A stretch of DNA of 50,700 nt, from contig JAFLVG010000013.1 of the NCBI GenBank assembly GCA_022508445.1, positions 1 to 50,700 on the forward strand. The letters run 5' to 3'. A program made the translations under genes and the position numbers. Under the pieces are notes generated by a model. It was not told the origin of the DNA, searched no databases, and saw only the letters and a list, made by a program, of their open reading frames with translations. This document shows, in pieces, positions 7,988 to 16,012 of the stretch (position 1 is the first letter of the stretch; each line of letters starts with the position of its first letter). The DNA comes from Clostridiales bacterium (GTDB lineage Bacteria > Bacillota > Clostridia > Christensenellales > Pumilibacteraceae).

Positions 7988-8970
7988 AATGCTTTTTCCT
8001 CCATGATTTTAAGTACCATTGAATCCATAACGGCGACAGGCATGCAGTTGGCTTGGTTGTGCCGCCTTGCGGTGCGCACATGCTCCGCGCTTTTCGCCGC
8101 CGAATACGGGGTGAACCCGATTGCTATCGCGTTGATATCCCTCTCGTCGAACACGGTGTACGCGCCCACAAGCGAGCGCGCTATATCGCACAAAAGATAT
8201 TCCATAACGCCGAGCACTGCGTCCGTTTTTTCGCGCGTGAACTTTTCGTATACCGCCGCGGTCTTTGCAAACATTTTACTGCCCGTCGCAAGCGCGAGTA
8301 TGCTTTTTGCCGCGGCGTAGGTATCGGCAAAACCGGAGTCGGCAAGTATGCGCTCCGCAAGTCCGAAATTGCCACGACTGGCTCGCGCCGCGAGCGTGAC
8401 GGACGCGCCGTCCTTGTGATACTTCGAAAGCTCGTTTTCGACAACCCCGATATCGAAAGGCGCCAGCTCAATCTTGTTACAGCGCGATTCGACAGTGGGG
8501 AGCATGCGGCCACTCGCGCACAAAATAAAGCAAACGCGCGGCGGCGGCTCTTCGAGCGATTTCAAAAGCTTGTTCTGACAAATCTCGCTCATACTCTCGG
8601 CATTTTCGATAATATATACGCGCTTATCGAGCTCGAACGGCGTAAGATAAAGCGATCCGACTATCTCGCGAATATCGTCCACCGAAACAGCGTAGCGCTT
8701 TTGCTTTTCGCCCTCCGCTTTCTTGCCGCTCTTACCCTGTTTTTTCGAGTCTTGCGGCTTGGGGTAAACCGCAATGTCCGCAAACTCGTCGAATGCGCGA
8801 TCTGTCGGGATTCCGCAAATTCGCGCCGCGACGATACGCGCAAGCACGCACAGTCCGTCATCATCCTCGCCCGAGAGCAAGTACGCGCTCGCTCGCGAGC
8901 TGACGTCTATTCCCGAAACCGCGCCGTTTTGCGCGTACAGTTGGGCGTATTTTTGCAGCCGTTCGTTCAT
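7975..8970 (-). CDS. holB: DNA polymerase III delta' subunit
   Basis: 331 residues of a clamp-loader AAA+ protein. The best preserved stretch is YIIENAESMSEICQNKLLKSLEEPPPRVCFIL near residues 145-175, followed by the sensor region with TVESRCNKIELAP. The usual P-loop is absent: the expected position near residue 33 reads SGEDDDGLC. The four-cysteine zinc module is also absent, replaced by a charged Lys/Gly stretch (about 85-105). Delta' does not need ATP binding in known loaders, so the gene is probably functional. Order tmk-holB-ricT is as in Bacillus, though yaaQ and yaaR are missing. Confidence 0.87.
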   Translation of the reverse strand: MNERLQKYAQLYAQNGAVSGIDVSSRASAYLLSGEDDDGLCVLARIVAARICGIPTDRAFDEFADIAVYPKPQDSKKQGKSGKKAEGEKQKRYAVSVDDIREIVGSLYLTPFELDKRVYIIENAESMSEICQNKLLKSLEEPPPRVCFILCASGRMLPTVESRCNKIELAPFDIGVVENELSKYHKDGASVTLAARASRGNFGLAERILADSGFADTYAAAKSILALATGSKMFAKTAAVYEKFTREKTDAVLGVMEYLLCDIARSLVGAYTVFDERDINAIAIGFTPYSAAKSAEHVRTARRHNQANCMPVAVMDSMVLKIMEEKALCRK

Positions 8971-9596
8971 AGTATGCGGCGCACCGCCCGCAAAATATTA
9001 TCGGCAGTCTGTTCTTTTTTTCCGCTGCCGTCAATTCTCACAAGCTCGCCGGCATTGCACATCTCGTTAAATCCGTTGTACACGCGGTTGAAAAACTCTA
9101 AGCTTTCGCACTCCAACCTATCGCTCTTGTCCGCGCCGCCCTTGCGTGCAAACCCTTCCTCGGGAGAAACGTCTATGAACATCGCAAGATCGACTTCGAG
9201 AGGCGCTATCGTGTGCGCGTTGACATTGCGTATAAAATCGAGGTCTAGTCCCCTGCCGTATCCCTGATAAGCGAGCGTGGAATAAATGAACCTGTCGCAA
9301 ACGACAACATTGCCGCTGTCGAGTGCCGGAAATATTATTTTATTCAAATGATCGCGCCGAGCCGCCGAGTACAAATACAGCTCGGTAACGGCGTCGGGCG
9401 AATACTCGGGATCGAGAATAAGAGCGCGCAATTTTTCGGCAAGCGGCGCGCCGCCCGGCTCGCGAGTGAGAACAGCGCTCACACCGAGCGCATTCAAGCT
9501 GTCTACGAGCATGGCGCACTGACGGCTCTTGCCTGCGCCCTCCACGCCTTCGACTACTATAAATTTGCCTTTGCGGCTATCGCCGATGTTTTTCAT
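8967..9596 (-). CDS. tmk: Thymidylate kinase
   Basis: 209 residues, the usual length. P-loop GVEGAGKS at 17-24, REPGG near 46-50, and the DRF motif in VCDRFIYSTLAYQGYGRGL. It phosphorylates dTMP to dTDP for DNA synthesis. It overlaps holB by four bases and the upstream PLP-enzyme gene by four, which points to translational coupling within one operon. Confidence 0.96.
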   Translation of the reverse strand: MKNIGDSRKGKFIVVEGVEGAGKSRQCAMLVDSLNALGVSAVLTREPGGAPLAEKLRALILDPEYSPDAVTELYLYSAARRDHLNKIIFPALDSGNVVVCDRFIYSTLAYQGYGRGLDLDFIRNVNAHTIAPLEVDLAMFIDVSPEEGFARKGGADKSDRLECESLEFFNRVYNGFNEMCNAGELVRIDGSGKKEQTADNILRAVRRIL

Positions 9597-10609
9597 TCGA
9601 TCTCCCGAATACTTGCGGCAAGCTCGTTGCGAAGCGCCTCTGCGTCGCTCGGCACATTGTCCGCCGTAAATATGAAAACAATGTATTTATCGCTTACAAG
9701 TTCCGAATAAACGCCGCGCCGACACAGTGCGGCATTGAGCTTTGACGGTGTTACACCGAGCGCCGAACAGTCGAGCACAAGCCTTGTAAAATCATCGTTG
9801 CGTAAAAACGGAAACTGCGATTTGATGTCATCTATCGGCGCAAATAGCTCGCTGTACGCCGAAGAAGTTGTTTTATCCGCCGCCTTGATTATCGCGTGGT
9901 CTATCGACGCGTACAACAAGTATGACGGGCTCGTAGTGCCCATAACGTCCGCACAGCCGTTCAGCTTCGCGCTCTCATCTTCGCTTAAATTATCCAAAAG
10001 CAGTGCCGTTTGCGTGAGTGCGGAAAGCGTCTTATGCGTGGAAACGTTGCATATATCGCACCTAGGCGCTGCGCTGTTTGGGAGCAAGTCCGAAAATCCG
10101 AAGTGTGCGCCGTGCGCGCTGTCTACTATAAATAGCAGGCCGCGCCTTTTGCAAAACTCCGCGATACCGTCTATGTCCGCGCAAAACCCGTAATACGTCG
10201 GCGAAGTCAAAACGACCGCGCCTGTGTCCGAAGTGAGCGCTCCCTCTATCTGTTTGATTGTAAGCGGATACACGCTCCCTTGCGTGCCTGCGGTAACAAA
10301 CCTTTTACCCGACAGAAAAAATCCGTCGAACACCGAGCGGTGGGAATTGACGTCAACTACCGCAGATTTTCCTGCATACAGCACTGCGGCCTTTACGCCC
10401 TGCGAGCTTCCGCCGGATAGATACCGCGCATGCCTCGCTCCGTATACCGCCGCCGCGCGTTTCTCCGCCGCTTTGAGTGCGGGATCGGGGAAACTGCCGT
10501 CCGTAAGCTCGGTCAGATCGAGGGCGGCGAGCTTGCCCTTATGCCCGGGCGTGTGCAGTCTGATTTTATCTCGCGCCGCCGCTACTGTAAGAAAGTCGGT
10601 AAATTTCAC
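9593..10609 (-). CDS. PLP-dependent Orn/Lys/Arg decarboxylase-like protein (YaaO-like)
   Basis: 338 residues of the fold-type I family. It shows HTPGHKG near the N-terminus, SGGSSQG (65-71) for phosphate binding, VDSAHG with Asp163, and the PLP lysine in VSTHKT (Lys193). Family members are about 480 residues; here the C-terminal domain is strongly shortened. It is placed next to tmk as yaaO is in Bacillus. The substrate is unknown; decarboxylation of arginine or lysine is only a family-level guess. The start is GTG with GGAGCGAG seven bases upstream. Confidence 0.82.
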   Translation of the reverse strand: MKFTDFLTVAAARDKIRLHTPGHKGKLAALDLTELTDGSFPDPALKAAEKRAAAVYGARHARYLSGGSSQGVKAAVLYAGKSAVVDVNSHRSVFDGFFLSGKRFVTAGTQGSVYPLTIKQIEGALTSDTGAVVLTSPTYYGFCADIDGIAEFCKRRGLLFIVDSAHGAHFGFSDLLPNSAAPRCDICNVSTHKTLSALTQTALLLDNLSEDESAKLNGCADVMGTTSPSYLLYASIDHAIIKAADKTTSSAYSELFAPIDDIKSQFPFLRNDDFTRLVLDCSALGVTPSKLNAALCRRGVYSELVSDKYIVFIFTADNVPSDAEALRNELAASIREIE

Positions 10610-10663
10610 TTGCTCGCTCCGAAAACCGTTCGGCTTTTGCGCCTTAAACGGAAAACGCGCCTT

Positions 10664-12178
10664 TTATTTCTTTCTCGGCTTCATCGTCGGGAACAGTATG
10701 ACGTCGCGTATGGACGCACTGTCCGTGAGTAGCATGACCATGCGGTCGATGCCGATGCCAAGTCCGCCTGTGGGCGGCATACCGTATTCGAGCGCCTCTA
10801 CGAAATCGTCGTCGCTCTGTTGCGCTTCCTCGTTTCCCTGCCTCATCATCGCGCGTTGCGCCTCGAACCGCTTTGCTTGATCGAGCGGATCGTTAAGCTC
10901 GGAGTATGCGTTGCCGCCCTCCCAACCGTTGATGAAGAATTCGAAACGATATGTCAGGCCGTCCGCATTGCGCTTTGCAAGCGGTGAAACCTCTATCGGG
11001 TAGCCCGTGACAAACGTCGGCTGAATGAGCGTGGCTTCGACCAGCTTATCGAACGCAATGTACATGCACTCCGCCGCGTTCTTTTTGCCCTCGAACTCGA
11101 TGCCGCGAGAAGTCAGCTCGCGCATAGCGGCGTCGTCCGAAAGCTCCATAAAATCGACGCCCACGGTTTCTTTAACGATGTCGCGCATAGTAACTCTGCG
11201 CCACGGCGTGGAAATATCGATTTCCTTGCCCTGATATGTTATCTTGTCGCCCAGCCCTATTGCATGCGCGGCGGAACGGTAAATATCCTCGGTGCGCTTC
11301 ATCATATCGGTGTAATCGCCGTAGGCCTGATAAAGCTCCATCATCGTGAACTCGGGGTTGTGCTTGATATCCATGCCCTCGTTGCGGAAGCACCTGCCAA
11401 TCTCGTAAACGCGTTCGAGTCCGCCGACCATGAGTCGCTTTAAGTACAGCTCGGGCGCTATGCGCATAAACATGTCGAGATCGAGCGTGTTGTGGTGCGT
11501 TATAAAAGGACGTGCCGCCGCACCGCCGGCAACCGTATTGAGTATAGGCGTTTCCACCTCCAAAAAGCCGTCCGCGTCGAGATAGCTCCTGACCGCAGAA
11601 ATGATTTTACTGCGCTTAATGAAGGTGTCTTTTACTTCGTCGTTTACAATTAAATCGAGATAACGCTTGCGGTAGCGCAAGTCGTTGTCTTTGAGTCCGT
11701 GCCATTTCTCCGGAAGCGGCAAAAGCGATTTAGAAAGAAGAGTAAGCTCGCGCACCGCCACCGACACCTCGCCGCGGTGCGTGATAAACACCTCGCCCAC
11801 AACGCCGATAATGTCGCCGATGTCGATCTGCTTTTTGAATCCGTCGTACTTTTCTAACCCGAGCGTGTCCGACTTGACGTATATCTGTATCTTTCCCGAG
11901 CGGTCGAGCATGTGTCCGAAGCTCGCCTTGCCCATTATGCGTTTGCTCATAAGCCTGCCGGCAAGCGCCACCGTCTTGCCCTCTTCGGGCGCGGACGTTA
12001 TCTCTTGCGCATGCGCGGTAACTTCAAAGCTCGTTTCGGTAAACGGATCGTTACCGGCCTTACAAAGCTCGTCAAGCTTTGCAAGCCTCACCGCACGGAG
12101 CGCGTCGGTATTCTCCTGCTCGTCTAATGCGTCCGTTTCGGGCGCAACGTTATTATTCATGTTTTTCTGTTCTGACAT
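10664..12178 (-). CDS. lysS: Lysyl-tRNA synthetase, class II
   Basis: 504 residues, normal for LysS. It has an N-terminal OB-fold anticodon domain (GRLMSKRIMGKASFGHMLD) and a class II catalytic core with RNEGMDIKHNPEFTMMELYQAY and the C-terminal motif 3 GLGIGIDRMVMLLT. It charges tRNA-Lys. It follows greA by 21 bases, a common pairing in Bacillota, and the YaaO-like gene starts 54 bases after it, so the greA promoter may drive the whole run to ricT. I saw no T-box before it. Confidence 0.97.
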   Translation of the reverse strand: MSEQKNMNNNVAPETDALDEQENTDALRAVRLAKLDELCKAGNDPFTETSFEVTAHAQEITSAPEEGKTVALAGRLMSKRIMGKASFGHMLDRSGKIQIYVKSDTLGLEKYDGFKKQIDIGDIIGVVGEVFITHRGEVSVAVRELTLLSKSLLPLPEKWHGLKDNDLRYRKRYLDLIVNDEVKDTFIKRSKIISAVRSYLDADGFLEVETPILNTVAGGAAARPFITHHNTLDLDMFMRIAPELYLKRLMVGGLERVYEIGRCFRNEGMDIKHNPEFTMMELYQAYGDYTDMMKRTEDIYRSAAHAIGLGDKITYQGKEIDISTPWRRVTMRDIVKETVGVDFMELSDDAAMRELTSRGIEFEGKKNAAECMYIAFDKLVEATLIQPTFVTGYPIEVSPLAKRNADGLTYRFEFFINGWEGGNAYSELNDPLDQAKRFEAQRAMMRQGNEEAQQSDDDFVEALEYGMPPTGGLGIGIDRMVMLLTDSASIRDVILFPTMKPRKK

Positions 12179-12199
12179 AATTCTTCTTCGCTTTACGGA

Positions 12200-12955
12200 T
12201 TATCTTTTAACGGCCTTTCTGTCGACTACGATATTAACTATCTTAAACAGCAAATCGCCCACCATGACAACGTCGTTCTCTTCTTTGTCGAGAAGCGCCG
12301 CACCGACGCGCGACTCGTTGGAAATCTTGCCGTTGAGCGCGTCCGCTTCGTGCGAGCCGACAATGGTGTAAACTTTAAGCCCTTCGCACTTGCTTTTATC
12401 AACCTTGCCGCGCGCCTTGGCCTTGCTCGCCAAATCGACATCGGCAAAACCCTTGTCGATGAGCTCTTCCTTTTTGTAGCGTTTGCCTGCCAAAAGCTCG
12501 CCTGCCGCAAGCGCGTAATCTGCGTCGGTAAGCTCGCGGAGAATGCCGCGGTTGAAACGATTGGCGCGCATATCGTTGACCGACATCTTTGTCAAAAAGC
12601 CCTCGATAATATCTGTGCGCGTAAGTCCGCTTTTCAAAGCGGCGTCAAGTCCTTCATCGATATCCGCCTCGATGACCTCGACTGCACAACCGATGGAAAC
12701 CACGTCGTCGTTTATAGATTTTTCGTCGAGAACCTTGGCGTTTGCAAGTTTTTCTTTGATAGCGTCAATCTCGTTTTGGAGCTGGGCTTGCTCTTCACGC
12801 GCGATTTCGTATTCGGCGTTTTCCGAAAGATCGCCTTGTGCGCGCGCTTTGGCTATTTCTTCGACTATCGCCGGCATTTCGACCATTTTGATGTGTTCGA
12901 GCCGTTCTTCGAGCTCGCGCTTACCGGCAGCTGTCATAATATATTCTTTGGGCAT
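12200..12955 (-). CDS. greA: Transcript cleavage factor GreA with a large internal insertion
   Basis: 251 residues, against about 158 for normal GreA. Residues 1-80 are the coiled-coil domain with the acidic tip GDLSENAEYEIAREEQ, keeping the Asp42 and Glu45 pair that acts in RNA cleavage by stalled polymerase. The FKBP-like domain starts at VVSIGCAVEV (85-94) and resumes at KVYTIVGSHEADALNGKISNES (from about 194). The roughly 98 residues between are extra, mostly helical and charged by appearance, with no similarity I recognise. They interrupt the domain at a beta-hairpin. The reading frame is intact and GGAG precedes the start. Greatly extended GreA may contact something new on RNA polymerase. 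Confidence 0.9.
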   Translation of the reverse strand: MPKEYIMTAAGKRELEERLEHIKMVEMPAIVEEIAKARAQGDLSENAEYEIAREEQAQLQNEIDAIKEKLANAKVLDEKSINDDVVSIGCAVEVIEADIDEGLDAALKSGLTRTDIIEGFLTKMSVNDMRANRFNRGILRELTDADYALAAGELLAGKRYKKEELIDKGFADVDLASKAKARGKVDKSKCEGLKVYTIVGSHEADALNGKISNESRVGAALLDKEENDVVMVGDLLFKIVNIVVDRKAVKR

Positions 12956-12986
12956 AATTATCTCCTTGCCTATTTACTCATGATAT

Positions 12987-13015
12987 ATTATAGAACATGC
13001 GGTTAATTTAGTCAA
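12987..13015 (-). promoter_or_regulatory. Vegetative promoter of greA-lysS
   Basis: Minus strand TTGACT (13010-13015), 17-base spacer, TATAAT (12987-12992), about 25 bases of leader with AAGGAG. Confidence 0.85.
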
Positions 13016-13082
13016 GTGTTTTGCGCGCGGGAACAAGCGCAAGCGGGCATTAGCGCTACGACACGCAATAAATCGAACAATG

Positions 13083-13111
13083 TCATATTCGGTCGAAATC
13101 GGTCATACATT
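13083..13111 (+). promoter_or_regulatory. Sigma-E type promoter of spoIIID
   Basis: TCATATT (13083-13089), a 14-base spacer and CATACATT (13104-13111). This matches the Bacillus sigma-E consensus (KMATATT, CATACAHT) at every position and with the expected spacing. Known spoIIID genes are transcribed by sigma-E in the mother cell. Confidence 0.78.
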
Positions 13112-13141
13112 ATACAACCCTATATCGATCGGAGAGTGATT

Positions 13142-13396
13142 ATGAATGGCCGCAAGAACAACCGCGCAATCGAACTCGGAAACTATATCGTGCAAAACGA
13201 ATGCACGGTCAGAGACGCCGCAAAATATTTCGAAATGGGAAAATCGACCGTGCATAAGGACGTGACCGAACGTCTGCCACATCTCGATCGTCCGCTATTT
13301 GAAAAAGTGCGAAAAATCCTCGATTACAATTTGAGCGTTCGCCACCTCCGCGGCGGCGAAGCGACAAAGCAAAAATGCTTAAACGCGCATAAATAA
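13142..13396 (+). CDS. spoIIID: Sporulation transcriptional regulator SpoIIID
   Basis: 84 residues, family length. A helix-turn-helix spans about 21-45 (TVRDAAKYFEMGKSTVHKDVTERL), followed by the diagnostic RKILDYNLSVRHLRGGEATK. SpoIIID binds DNA in the mother cell and tunes sigma-E and sigma-K genes. I took the ATG at 13142 because GGAG lies seven bases upstream and the family N-terminus begins there; the longer upstream reading frame crosses the promoter. The gene stands alone between greA and prs, with a terminator after it. Confidence 0.95.
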   Translation: MNGRKNNRAIELGNYIVQNECTVRDAAKYFEMGKSTVHKDVTERLPHLDRPLFEKVRKILDYNLSVRHLRGGEATKQKCLNAHK

Positions 13397-13453
13397 ATCG
13401 GATAATTAGGTACTATACCGGGAACGAGCTTTACGATATTTTATATAAGACTA

Positions 13454-13485
13454 AAACCCGTACGCCAATCGGCGCACGGGTTTTT
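13454..13485. terminator. Bidirectional intrinsic terminator
   Basis: AAAACCCGTACGCC pairs with GGCGCACGGGTTTT apart from one mismatch, loop AATC. A T-run follows on the plus strand (after spoIIID) and GGGTTTTAG on the minus strand (after prs). Confidence 0.9.
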
Positions 13486-13511
13486 ATGCTTTAATTATTT
13501 TGTCTTAAAGA

Positions 13512-14477
13512 TTAGTCGTACAGCTTGGAAACGGGCTGATCGCCGAAGATACTTGCTATCGCCTCCGCGAAAATAGGTGCGACCGAAACGGTGATGAACT
13601 TCTCCACCTTCTTCTCTTCGGGAAGCTCTATCGTGTCGAGCAAGAACAGTTTTTTGATAACCGAGTTTTGGAGTCTTTCCATAGCGGGACCGGAGAGCAC
13701 GGGGTGCGTGCAGCACGCGTAGACGTCGCTTGCGCCGCCCACGTCCACGAGCGCTTTCGCGCCCTGCGTGATTGTGCCTGCGGTGTCGATCATGTCGTCG
13801 ACTATAAGACAGCGTTTGCCTTTGACGTCGCCTATGATGTTCATGACCTCCATGACGTTGGCTTTGGGACGGCGCTTGTCCACGATTGCAAGCGTTTTAT
13901 TGAGCTTTTGCGCCATTTGCCGCGCTCTTCCCACCGAGCCGACGTCGGGAGAAACGACCACGAGGTCGTCGCCCGCTTCCTTGATGAACGGCTCGTTTGC
14001 AATCGCTTTCGCAAGTATGGGTACGCCCAAAAGATGATCGACAGGGATGTTGAAAAAGCCTTGGATCTGCGCCGCGTGCAAGTCCATTGTGAGGATTCTG
14101 TCGGCGCCGGAGGTCGTTATAAGATCGGCTACGAGTTTTGCGGTGATCGGATCGCGTGCGCGGGCTTTTCTGTCCTGGCGCGCATAACCGAAGTACGGTA
14201 TAACCGCCGTAATGCGACCTGCCGACGCGCGTTTGAGTGCGTCTATCATGACAAGCAATTCCATAAGGTTGTCGTTTGTAGGCATGGACGTAGACTGTAT
14301 GACGAACACGTCGCAGCCGCGCACCGACTCACCGAGCGAGACAGAGATCTCGCCGTCGCTGAACTTACCTACTTCTGCTTCGGAGAGCTTCATTTTGAGC
14401 CGACTCACCACTGCCGCCGCAAGTTCCCTGCTCGCATTGCCGCAAAAAATTTTGATCTTATTGCCGTGAGCTATCAT
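13512..14477 (-). CDS. prs: Ribose-phosphate pyrophosphokinase (PRPP synthetase)
   Basis: 321 residues, usual length for class I PRPP synthetase. Visible marks are [16 protein letters not shown], the ATP-side [12 protein letters not shown], the flexible loop after [14 protein letters not shown], and the PRPP motif [13 protein letters not shown]. It makes PRPP for nucleotide, NAD, His and Trp synthesis. It starts 36 bases after glmU with GGAGGAACACC before the ATG, and glmU-prs is the conserved order of Bacillota. Confidence 0.97.
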   Translation of the reverse strand: MIAHGNKIKIFCGNASRELAAAVVSRLKMKLSEAEVGKFSDGEISVSLGESVRGCDVFVIQSTSMPTNDNLMELLVMIDALKRASAGRITAVIPYFGYARQDRKARARDPITAKLVADLITTSGADRILTMDLHAAQIQGFFNIPVDHLLGVPILAKAIANEPFIKEAGDDLVVVSPDVGSVGRARQMAQKLNKTLAIVDKRRPKANVMEVMNIIGDVKGKRCLIVDDMIDTAGTITQGAKALVDVGGASDVYACCTHPVLSGPAMERLQNSVIKKLFLLDTIELPEEKKVEKFITVSVAPIFAEAIASIFGDQPVSKLYD

Positions 14478-14513
14478 TGGTGTTCCTCCATAAGTATTGT
14501 GCTTGGATATTTT

Positions 14514-15752
14514 CTACGGCTGTTCGCCGTTAGTACCGCTTTCGTCCATGTCGCCGTCTTGCTTATCGTCGCGCGCGAAAGCGTTTTGCTTGGTGCTTGC
14601 CGCGCCGTCGATTATTCCGTCAGAGAACTGAACGAGATTATAAGTGCGAGGATTGTTTTCGCCGTTATACGGCGCGTACTGATTGCCGCGCCAATTGGGT
14701 ATCATCGTTTGCCGAGCGCGCGCGACGGCGAGCGCCTGCGCCGGGACTTCTTTGGTTATCGTCGAGCCTGCCGCGATGAACGCGCGGTCGGCGATCGTCA
14801 CGGGCGCGACGATGTTTGCGTTAGAGCCGATAAACACACGACTGCCCACGACCGTTTTGTATTTGTTCTTGCCGTCGTAGTTGGCGAACACTACTCCGCA
14901 ACCGACGTTGCATTCCTTGCCGAGCTCGGCGTCGCCGATATACGACAGATGACTTACCTTGCAGCCGTCGCCTATCACGCAATTTTTAAGCTCGACAAAA
15001 TCACCGATACGGCAGCCGCAGCCGATAACGGTGTTCGGTCTGATATAAGCAAACGGTCCGACGCGCGATTCCGCGCCGATAAGACTGTCGTAAAGCCGCG
15101 AGCTGTCAATCGTTGCGCCTCTGCCTATAATGCAGTTTTCTATATAGTTGCCGGGCATGATGTGCGCGTCCGGCTTGATTATCGTCTTGCCCTTGATAAA
15201 GTTGTACGGCTCAATCACTGCGCCCTTGCTTATTACTGCGTCGCAGTCGATGTGAGTATTGTTGAAATCGTATATCATTACGCCGTTCGCGGCGTGATAG
15301 TTAAGTATTCTGCGGCGCATAATATCGCCGATCCGTGAAAGCGACGCGCAGTCTGTGACCGCCTCGAACTCGCCGCTACCCGACGGGTCTTGCGTAAACA
15401 GCGATTCGGTCTCCAAAAGGTATTCCGTCTTGTAAACACTGCCGCGCGGGAGCTTTAACATGTTTAGCTTTTGCTCGGTGAGCTGTTTTACCGCGATCTC
15501 CACTGTTTTTTGACTGACGAGCGGTGTGTCGCAATACAGTATGACCGTAACAGGTTTCGCGCGGTCAATCGACGCTTTGAGCTTATCCATTAGGTTAATA
15601 ACGGGCGAGGCTTCAATCGCTTTATACTGCGCATTGAGCGCCTCCGCCGCCCAGCCTTCGAGCGTTTTGCCAAGCAGCGAAATGTCGCCCACCTCGCCGA
15701 GCGCGCCGCTCTTTACGCGAAGAATTATACCGTTTAATCCCAAATCGATCAT
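14514..15752 (-). CDS. glmU: GlmU-like protein with intact acetyltransferase and degenerate uridylyltransferase domain
   Basis: 412 residues against about 455 for GlmU. Residues about 160-350 form the left-handed beta-helix acetyltransferase with KVSHLSYIGDAELG (catalytic His268), NYDGKNKYKT and AAGSTITKEVP, so acetylation of glucosamine-1-phosphate looks possible. The N-terminal 155 residues are a shortened remnant of the uridylyltransferase: the LAAGxGTRM and LPK signature is gone (the region reads ILRVKSGALGEV), while VILYCDTPLVS (69-79) still resembles the family's YGDxPL strand. UDP-GlcNAc formation would need another enzyme. A 50-residue acidic, polar tail ends the protein. The start has no ribosome binding site; the -10 box is six bases upstream. 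Confidence 0.85.
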   Translation of the reverse strand: MIDLGLNGIILRVKSGALGEVGDISLLGKTLEGWAAEALNAQYKAIEASPVINLMDKLKASIDRAKPVTVILYCDTPLVSQKTVEIAVKQLTEQKLNMLKLPRGSVYKTEYLLETESLFTQDPSGSGEFEAVTDCASLSRIGDIMRRRILNYHAANGVMIYDFNNTHIDCDAVISKGAVIEPYNFIKGKTIIKPDAHIMPGNYIENCIIGRGATIDSSRLYDSLIGAESRVGPFAYIRPNTVIGCGCRIGDFVELKNCVIGDGCKVSHLSYIGDAELGKECNVGCGVVFANYDGKNKYKTVVGSRVFIGSNANIVAPVTIADRAFIAAGSTITKEVPAQALAVARARQTMIPNWRGNQYAPYNGENNPRTYNLVQFSDGIIDGAASTKQNAFARDDKQDGDMDESGTNGEQP

Positions 15753-15758
15753 AACTAT

Positions 15759-15787
15759 ATTATACCCTTTTATTACCCGTTCGTCAA
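15759..15787 (-). promoter_or_regulatory. Promoter of glmU-prs, predicted leaderless
   Basis: Minus strand TTGACG (15782-15787), 17-base spacer, TATAAT (15759-15764), then six bases and the ATG at 15752. Transcription is expected to begin at the start codon. Confidence 0.78.
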
Positions 15788-15789
15788 TT

Positions 15790-15865
15790 ATTTTTAACCG
15801 TCGTGTTTTTTAAACGTCGTGTGTTTGCTTTTATGGGTGGTTGTGCATTACACCCGAAAAATGGC
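15790..15865. repeat. Dispersed repeat, copy 1 (partner at 43627)
   Basis: Begins with TTTTTAACCGTCGTG, which is then repeated in tandem as TTTTTTAAACGTCGTG, and runs on through GTGTTTGCTT to CACCCGAAAAATG. About two thirds of the following 38 bases match the copy at 43627-43684. No function is known. It lies just upstream of the glmU promoter; a short reading frame crosses it but does not look like a real gene. Confidence 0.55.
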
Positions 15866-15922
15866 TATACAATTGAAATTGCTTGGACGCTGTTCTTAAT
15901 ATATTCGCCAACTCCAATCCCC

Positions 15923-15975
15923 GTCATTCCGAGCGTAGCGAGGAATCTAGGCGAACCGCCGCAGAAAAGGATGAC
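15923..15975. repeat. Dispersed palindromic repeat (ATTCCGAGC/GAGGAATC type), copy 1
   Basis: GTCATTCCGAGCG, then TAGCGAGGAATCT, and a closing GGATGAC that inverts the opening GTCATTCC. The ATTCC/GGAAT pair can form an inner hairpin. A related core is at 50645-50670. Repeats of this sequence class are scattered in intergenic regions of many bacterial genomes, from memory. It lies between the ykpA stop and glmU. Confidence 0.65.
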
Positions 15976-16012
15976 AACGGTAAGCGGCGCTCGCACCTAA
16001 CTCTTTATTATA

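Noticed and set aside
13668-15338. 556-residue open frame opposite prs and glmU
   Set aside because: Crosses two real genes and their gap; no start signal or domain.
15803-16000. 65-residue frame containing VIPSVARNL
   Set aside because: It is made of the two dispersed repeats; such peptides are typical false genes from this repeat class.
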